Assembly (NCBI GenBank): GCA_038373885.1
Contig: JAWZYV010012262.1
Location: forward strand, 62,001-126,000
Length of the DNA stretch: 64,000 bases
Reading direction: 5' to 3'
From: Cheiracanthium punctorium
Lineage: Eukaryota > Arthropoda > Arachnida > Araneae > Cheiracanthiidae
Shown piece after piece: positions 14,601-23,700 of this stretch (its first letter is position 1; each line of letters begins with the position of its first letter). The position numbers and the translations under genes were made by a program. Below the pieces are notes generated by a model. The model was given only the letters and a program-made list of their open reading frames with translations. It made no database searches and was not told the origin of the DNA.

Positions 14601-17600
14601 ACTGGGTTGCCCACACCCAGAATGTAGCCTTTGTCGACCAAGCGTGTAGGTTTTTCCCTTGGTGTCACGGAAAACTTTCGGCATTCTTGTTCCGATTCTG
14701 AATTCGACTTCCAGTTTTGGCGACGTTTTTTCAGATGTACAGCTCTGCGATCAATAGGACGATATGGTAACCAAAATTTTTTACGATAGTCATCGTCATG
14801 AGTAACCAATCCATGTAGCTTCTTGTACTGTTCAATTTCGTCCAAAAATTCATGATAACAAAGTGGCATATTAAATATGTAAGATTTGCATTTGAATGTT
14901 CCTGATTTAAATAAAGCTAATGTATAAGCTGTTTAAAAAAACTTTCCATCAAATTCTAGCTGATAATTTAGAAACTTTCTTCAAACTAATCCTAAACAAT
15001 AATTTATATACATTAAAAGGGCTGCTGCCAAAATAAATATTATAGTTTTTAAACTTATAATTAAACTTCCTGAAGGGTGCGTTCAGACTGCCACTTTCGG
15101 GTAGTCGGGCATTGTGAACGGCTTGAGTACTTCCCGAGTAACTCGAGTTACTCAAAAGTGGCAGTCTAAACGCGCCTTAAGTGTTTCGATTGGGATTATA
15201 AGCAAAAGCTTGTAAGTGAAAATGCAGCGAGATTTAGCTGCCGAAATGCCGTAGCGTTCTGGTAATATTAAACAACAAACCGTAAGCTGCTGAACATTAC
15301 GATAAACTATCATTACATTAACCCTTTAACGCGCAGTGTTCCCGCTCTGGGAACACCAAACTCTGACGTTTTGACTGTTGCCAGTCACGAAGAATAGATT
15401 TGATTTCTATAAAAATAGTTGCGGGTGACATAGCTGCACGAGAATCCTTTACTTTTTAGCACGTCATTTCCCGTAAAAGAATGGTCACGATTATTTTTGA
15501 CAGCACTGACATATGCTGAAAAATGGGAGAATGCGAGAACAGCTGGATAGATTGCCCAATGCTGAAAAAAGGACAGCCGTTGCTATCGCTCGACTTAACT
15601 ACCAGCAAGATGCCGGAAGATCGAAACGTTCATCGCGTGCCACAGATCTAGAGACCCTTTTTGACGACAGCTGGCTGTGCGGCTGAAAAATGGAAGAATG
15701 CGAGAACAGCTGGATAGACTGCCGAGGATGCGGGAACAGCTGGATAGATTTTTTCAGGAAACTATTCGGAATATAGTGGATGAGTATAATTGACACAAAT
15801 GAAATCACGAAAAGACCTCATCCGCACGTTTTCAAGATGTGCATTCTCAACTAATCACCCCGATTCGTTTTGCATTGAAAACGTGCTGGTTTTCTATGTG
15901 TTTTGCGACACGACTGGCATTGACTAGATTTCGATTTTTGGGTTCCCGGCGCATCGTAATCTTGAAAGATTTCGCAAACGCAGAATTGAAGGAATTCCTC
16001 TTACATAGTATTTTACATCCTTTGCGCGTGCATCTCCGGAATTTTTCTGGATTCCGATGTACTGGGAGAGCTTCATAAGAATAGCTTCATGGAGTTATCA
16101 CTATAATTGACAGTGTTAATTATCTTTACACATGAAACACTTGCGTGATCGCAAAATCAAGAATAATTTCTGAATTAAACAATGAAAGTTGGAAAGAGCA
16201 AGGTTTTGCTTAGAAGCAAAGAAATAGCCAGAAATAGCTTTTGTTTAAATTCTCTGAAACATATCACGTAGTTGCATGATATGACAGAACACTCGCCGTA
16301 GCTGATTGCTGAAATTTCGCTTCTCCAAACTACCTTTCTAATATGTAAACATTGAAAAGCGAATGACTTGAGTGCTCCTAGCGGTTACCAAGTAAAACAT
16401 TTCCCGCGCTGACTGCTAGCCAGTTTTGCAGGTTTTGGCAGTTGTCACAAACTGCATCTCTATAATTTCCCAACCTAGCATGCGAGAGGTTATGAAAGCG
16501 AGCACGAAATATAATAGGCTAACGTAATGCCGTACCAAAATCGACGATATTTCCACGCTGCGAACGGCAATAGTTAGATGTAAACATTAGTGCAATAACA
16601 ATAACGCATTTGCGGAAATCCAAATTAACTGTTCAATGACGTCAAATGGAGCAAGTATATGTCACGCAGTAGCTAAATTACAAAATAACAATAATGGATA
16701 CACAAAAAAGGCAAGATCTTTCGGACTTTTTCACAGTTTTAAAATATCGAATTTACAATATTTGGCGTATTTATCGCCCATCTAAAAAACATGTCATCAT
16801 GCATTGGGCTAAAGCACATTTTAGCCATTTGCCGTTTCAACATCGGGTTTTATGATGACACCCAAAATGTGAACAGGGGGTCGATCCAGGAATTTTTTTA
16901 AATGGGCCCATTCTTGTGAAAATTGCTTATTTTTGTGACTTTCAGCGCATAATTTTGTGAATTTCAACAATTATTCTTGTGAATTTTCATGCCAATTTTT
17001 AATTAAAGTTACTTTTTGGATAAAATAATTGATAAAACAGATTAAAATATAATGTAAAATGCCAATGAAGGGCCTTTTTAATCGATTGCAATTTTGTGAA
17101 GAGGCCGTGAAACGGCCCCAATTTTCGTCTGCATCGACCCTTGGTGTAGCAACCCTAACCTAAATAACTTTAACGACAAATACTGTTAAAACAAAGAAAC
17201 ATGATTTTCGTTGAAATGAGTCCAGAAATATAGTCACACTGAGTGTACAGAACAGTGAGATATGGGGCGGCTAGTTTTAATTATTTCTCTTTTCACTTTA
17301 CAATCGCGCAGTCGTCATAGTTGCTTAAGCAACAAAATAGTAAAATAAAAAAAAAGATGTTTTGTCTTCAAATAATCAAAAAATCGTGTTATATAATAAT
17401 ATACTATCCGCCAAGGCGGCCACCTTTGCAGCGCCATACCTTACTGTTCTTTGTACTCAGTGTAGTGTTGGCCAAAATAATGGACTCATTTCAACGAAAA
17501 TGATGTTTCTTTGTTGCGACAGTATTTGTCATTAAACTTATTTAGGTTAGGGTTGCTACAAATTTTGAGTGTTATTATAAAAGCCAATGTTGGCTATGGT

Positions 17601-17749
17601 AGCGATGCGAAGTACGAAGTACTAACATTGCAAAATGTATGGATCGACATAATTGGTGACTTCCCATTCATAAAATGACTATGAAAATACTGAATGGCTA
17701 AAATGTGCTTTAGCCCACTCCACTGCATGCGACTTTTTCTTTCTTTCTT

Positions 17750-17780
<31 letters not shown>

Positions 17781-20700
17781 CTTTTATGTGCGATAAACTC
17801 GCCAAATATTGTAAATTCGGTTAAAGCTGTGAAAATATCCGAAAGATCTTGCGTTTTCGCGTATGCATTATTGTTATTTTGTAATTTAGCTACTGTGTGA
17901 CGTAAGTAAAAGTAACCAGTATTACGAATATGCTTGCTTCATTTGACGTCACTGAACTGTTAATTTGGATTTTTGCGCATGTGTTATTGTTATTACGCTA
18001 ATTTTTACATCTAGTTGTTGCCATTCGCAGCGTAGAAATATTGCGGATTTTGGTACCGTATATGTTAGTGTTCTATATATAGATTGAATATTTGTTTTGG
18101 GTATATATATAAATTTAACCTAAAGAATGGCCTTGACATTGAGCTTTTTTTTACGTAATATGTGCTTCCTAATATTTTTAATATGAGTTTTGTGTTTGTG
18201 TGTCATCGTCATTGTAAATAAGCATTTGTTGCATTTTGTTCGGATTCGATGGCTATACCGTGACCGAACAGCTGTTACGGAGTGACGTGTTGCGCCGTCT
18301 ATATGTACGACTGGCGTTATCCAACTTGGTAAGAGTGGAGTGAAACCTCCTAAAAGTCTAACTTCGATAAATAAACTCTGTTTTATAGTTTAGTACTTGA
18401 ATACTATTAATTCCAGACAATCATTTTTGTCTACACGACGAAACGACGATTACTTTTCTAGGGTTGCCAGATAGCAGCAAAATAGTGAAATGACAAGTCG
18501 CCGAGGTTGACCATTTTGGCGATTTATCGTGTTTCCAAAACTGAACTCAGTTTTGTGATGTCTTCTATATTTGGGAAGAAATTTCCACTCACTGCTGTTC
18601 ATTTTAGAGGTGAAATATGATTAGAATATGCCTGGTAAAGATTGTAAAACAGTTTATGTGATCTTCATATAGATTTTAATTCTAAAGAAGTGTTTTATGG
18701 TACAAGATAGACGAAAACAGCACACTCAAGGATTGTCACGCTCTTCCCAAAATGTATTTATAAAGGTGAAGTATAGTTAGAATATACAAGAACGTTGTAA
18801 AGTAGCTTTAATGCTGTAAAGTAGTGGACGAATATAATATAGATTTCAATTATAAAAAAGTGTTTTATGGAACGATGAAGGCAATACCGCACTTCGTGGA
18901 TTATGAATCATAATTTATGATACACTTTCTACTGTAATGGAACAAGGAAGATAAATGAATAATTCGAATGAATAATTATGCTCTTTCTTTCATACTTGAT
19001 GCGGCTAGAAGAAAAATAAAGCCGACACATGTACAGTACAGTGATGCACTTTCCAACGTAATGAATCGAGAAAGGCAAATAGTTGCGACTCATGGCTTAT
19101 GATATGTTTTTAATAAAGAGTACTTTAGTGCGAATTTAAAACCCGAAAGCGTTTCAAATATTTTTATTTATGTATTTATTTATTTATTTATTCTTATTTT
19201 TGAGGTGGGAATCAAAAATTAGTATTCACCAGTAAATGAGTACAATGTGAATTCAATGGTATTTCAATTGATTCGATAAAAACTTATGAATCTGTTTGTT
19301 CCCCATCAATAGTGTAAGATAGCGTTTATCGCAGTTTGCCGTCTGCTTTCGTCATTCGTAATTAATTGTAAATTTGGAAATTTGTTCTAAAAAATTGAAT
19401 TGCTTTGAATATTTAATACATATGTTCATACATAAGGTATGTTCCATGAAAAGTTTTTGGATACGCTGTTGCATCTATCTTTCATCTAAAAGTATGTAAG
19501 ACAATTTGAAGTTATATCGTACAGCGAAATTTTCAAAAGTTAGGCACTTGCGGTTCCAGAAAAATCTGTCCAACTCATAAAAGTATATTTTAATATTATG
19601 GCCAAGTTCCATTCCTCAGAAAAATATCCAACACAGGGAAGTGTCCCAGTTATGGAGGTGTTCAACTTGGATGGTTTTCTGTATTAATAAAACTTATTTT
19701 AAAGAAAAGATGATTTTATAGTTTTCTTTTCCACCACTATTTTCAGAAATTAAAAGTTCAACTGGCACGTCCTTTGACTTTTCATATTTTCCAACTTTAT
19801 TTTGGTTTATTTAATTTATTTAAAATAGAGGTTAAATAAAGGGGGAGGACATTAGCATACATTTTTCGTCTTCAGTACAGTAAGATACTAGTCAGTTTTT
19901 GGTAAAAAGTAAAAATAGGCCATTTACCAGTCAGTTTTTGGTAAAAAGTAAAAATAGGCCATTACCTTCCTTTCACCTGGCTTGAAATGGATGTGTTGCA
20001 GGTTAGAGCTCACAAAAATGGAAATCGACTACCTGTCCGAATTTAAAGAAAACCCTATTGAGTTTGACAATGAAAAATCTTCAATACAGTAGTTGACATA
20101 CTAAACAACTGTATCTTCTTGCACTGTGACTAATTGACTCCTCACCACACCTTTTCTCTGTTTAATATACTATGGGGAAAGAACACCCAAAGAACCCCTT
20201 AATAAACTGAGGGAGGTCTTGTAGGAGAAGAATAAGCCACGCTTTTAAAGCAAATCGTTTCATTTACTTAAACTGTCAGTAAACTTTATGTATTGACTTC
20301 ATTAATCATTACTTATCCACTGAAAAACCACCACCTTTCTTACAAGCTCTATTGAATTATCTCAAGTTAAAAGGGAGAGTGACTTCTTAGAAATTTGTGA
20401 CCAGTCACCCTCCCCTTCACGCGTTGAAAAGCAATGGAACCTTAGCAGCTAAAGGTTAGCAACTAAGAACATTGTAAACGCTTTGGAATGATATTGATGC
20501 AACATACTTCAGAGAAATGCAAAATATTGAAGGAATTTTATCGTACACGGACATTTTTTGAGCTGACAAACAGAAAATTTGAAATAGAAAATAAATAAAA
20601 AAATTAAAATTAAAATTAAAAAGACGCATCATTACACAAATTCTTAGCTGAAAAGTTCACTACTAATATAATTAAGTAAAACGCTTAAACGAAAGTGTTT

Positions 20701-23700
20701 GGATTGAGTAAAAAATTGTGAATGTTTGAATGAATTGGGTCATAATTTCTATTAAATACTTTTGTCTTTTTAATTACGGCAGGGGATACTCTAATCCTAG
20801 TGCAATGTTCTCTCCAATAACACACAAAGGGCAATTAAAGCAATTTACATCTTGAGTTAATATTTAAAATATCTACCCAACATAAATATATCTGTTTCAT
20901 ATAATAAAGAGTGCAATTATGATCTTCCATGAAATGGTTCTATTTTTTTTTTTTTTTTTTTTCTGTAAACTTAAAATAAGTGTATCCAATTTATGTTAAT
21001 TTTGCTTCTTCCTTTTGTTTCTATGTGATTTAATTTTAAGTTGTTTGTCGTCACGAAAGTAATTAAAGTTCTTATTAATTTTTGTTTATTTCAGGAGCCT
21101 TTTATAAAACCCGTGGTCTCAATTTGCTGTTGGCATGTGCACTGCGAAGAGTGTTGGCTAAAAACTCTGGTGAGTATTGAAAAAGTTCAGTATTTTGAAA
21201 CTTTGGCATTTATTTCATTCTTATCTTAAAACATTTACTAATAACACTAGCACTGACCCAAGAGTTTTAACCATTCACATTTCCATTCAGTACTTTTCTT
21301 TGTTGAAGGAATGTTAACTAACTGCTACCTTATTTTATGTTATACAAAAAATTGTTATATTCGTAAGAAATAGCTTCTTTAAAAAGCAATGGTGAATATT
21401 TAATTTTTACACAACTGATTTATATTTTTGAAATGGTGGTTTCTTTACAAATTGGTAATTTTTCAGTAAATAACAAAAATCCATATCAGTAAACAAAATT
21501 TCTCGACAACATCAAAGTTCTTAACTCTCAAGAAATTGATGAGGTCCACACTGAATCAGAAATTGAGCCAACATCATTCTGTCTTTCTTACCGTACGGCT
21601 AAGTTTATTCGGGGAATTATAGTGCACAGTTTATTATAGCATTCAGGGAATTGATTGAAAATACACTCGAGCTTGAAAATATCAGGCAAAATTAAAATAC
21701 ATATATGTAATAAAATTATAGTCAGTAAATTCTGTGTATCAAAATCTAATATCTTGGTTTCGGTTTCTAGATTTTATTATTCAAATTAGTTCAAAAAATG
21801 TTCTTTTTAAATTCTCAGAATGTCTCCCGTCTTTTAGACAGAAACCTGGAGGAAGCTTCTAGAAGGATTTTTCCATAGTAACCACGTAAACAGAAAACAA
21901 ACAAACCGCCCAGGCTTCATGTTATAATATCTCATGTCGAATCAGAGTGTGATGACTCTATTCAAATGAATATATCTCATCCAATGATAAGCTGAGAAGT
22001 ACCGTGTTTACTCGCGTAATAGTCTCGCACAATAGCCTCCCCCCCGTTTTGAAGCAGAAAAAATAGCTTTAGAGTTATAATATTATGCAGTATATTTTCC
22101 CCGCAGATTAGTCGCACCTTAGACTTTCACCATGAAAAATTGGCAAGCAAAGTGAGACTATTACGCGAGTAAACACACTAATATGACCCGGCAACAAAAA
22201 TATAAAGTAGAACTCAAAGGGGGACTTTTCACATATTAAACTTATCGAGAAACCTAACAAAGTTTTACAGTATATGTGATACTAGCTGCTACCCGCGACT
22301 TCGTCCGCGTCGGCTTTAGAATTAGGTCCCGATAGAAATGTAGCATGTGTGAATAACAAATATTGTTGCGACAAAAGGAACTGCATTTAAATATTATTTG
22401 CTTTTTACTTGTTTCAATGAAGTACAATGCATGTTAGTACACTTCATTTAAAATGAGAGAATATGCACAGAGTTACTAAATTTAGATTTTTTTCAGGCAT
22501 TTGGCGAATAGAGACAGTTATGACAGTATTTGCGAACTGTTTTGTAAAAGAAATATTTATGCTATATGCATGAATTTTAGTCTAGTTAATCAGGAATAGA
22601 GCAGCTTTCTATTAGTGAAAAAGTTTGAGAATCGGTTCTGTAGTTACAGAGATACCCAGAGAGCGTAATGTATTAGAATTATTTCGAGTGTTCCTGTAAA
22701 GGAACTATTTATGCTACATGCATGAATTTTAGCCTATAATAAAGAATAGTGTAGCTTACTATCAGTAAAAAAAGTTTAGGAATCAGTTCAGTACTTACAG
22801 AGATGCACATAGAGCGTAATGTAATTCTTATTAGCATCCCTGTAAAAGAACTATCTGTGATATATGCATTAAAGGTAGCCTATAACACTTAGGATGCCAC
22901 CAGTGTCTAAGAAGTTCTGCTCTCAAAACTGCAAGAGGGGAGGTCTCAGATTTAAACCCTGGTCGCGGTCGCGCCTGTCGACCTAGCCGCTCCCAGTTTT
23001 CCGTGGTTTTCTAAAAAACCTCGCATAAATACGGGCTAGGATCCCTTAGAAAATCCCCCACAGAGGAATTTTCCATATAGGCCTAGGACCCTAGTGCAGT
23101 CAATCGGTCTTAATCCAAAAACAAACAATGATACTCAGGAATAATGTAACTTTTAATCAGTGAAAAAAGTTTTAGAATCGGTTTAGTAGCTACAAAATGT
23201 CCATAGAGCGCAATGCATTAGAATTATTTTGAGTGTCTTTGTAAAAGAATTATTTATGCTATATGCTTGAAAGGCTGCCTGTATGTTAATCCAGGGCATG
23301 AGCTATTTTCATTACAAATTTTTTCAAATCCGTTCAACCATTTTTGTGTGATTCAGTCAAAAACGTCCAGACACACAAACATACACATTTATATTATTGG
23401 TAGGATTTGGAAATTTATGAACTTCAAGAAACACATCTGGATTTTTCTTGGTACTTACGTATTATCCCAGCGGTCATTCCCGCCAAACTGTTGCCAATCG
23501 TATTCAAAACCATTAATAATTTCATGTGCACGTCATTTATTTCGGCAAAAAATCGCTTTTCTGTTTTGCGGACCGCCGGGATAATACGTAAGTACCCCTT
23601 TCTTTACTTATGCTTTTTAATTTGGCGTAAAATCAACATAATTTCCATGTTTTTCAAATGCATGTGATTTTGCAAATAGAATTTCTGCTTTATTTCAAAA

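Noticed and set aside
17545..17575. AGGTTAGGG, possible telomere-like repeat
   Set aside because: Only one or two imperfect units, also present inverted at 17145 as part of the foldback element arms.
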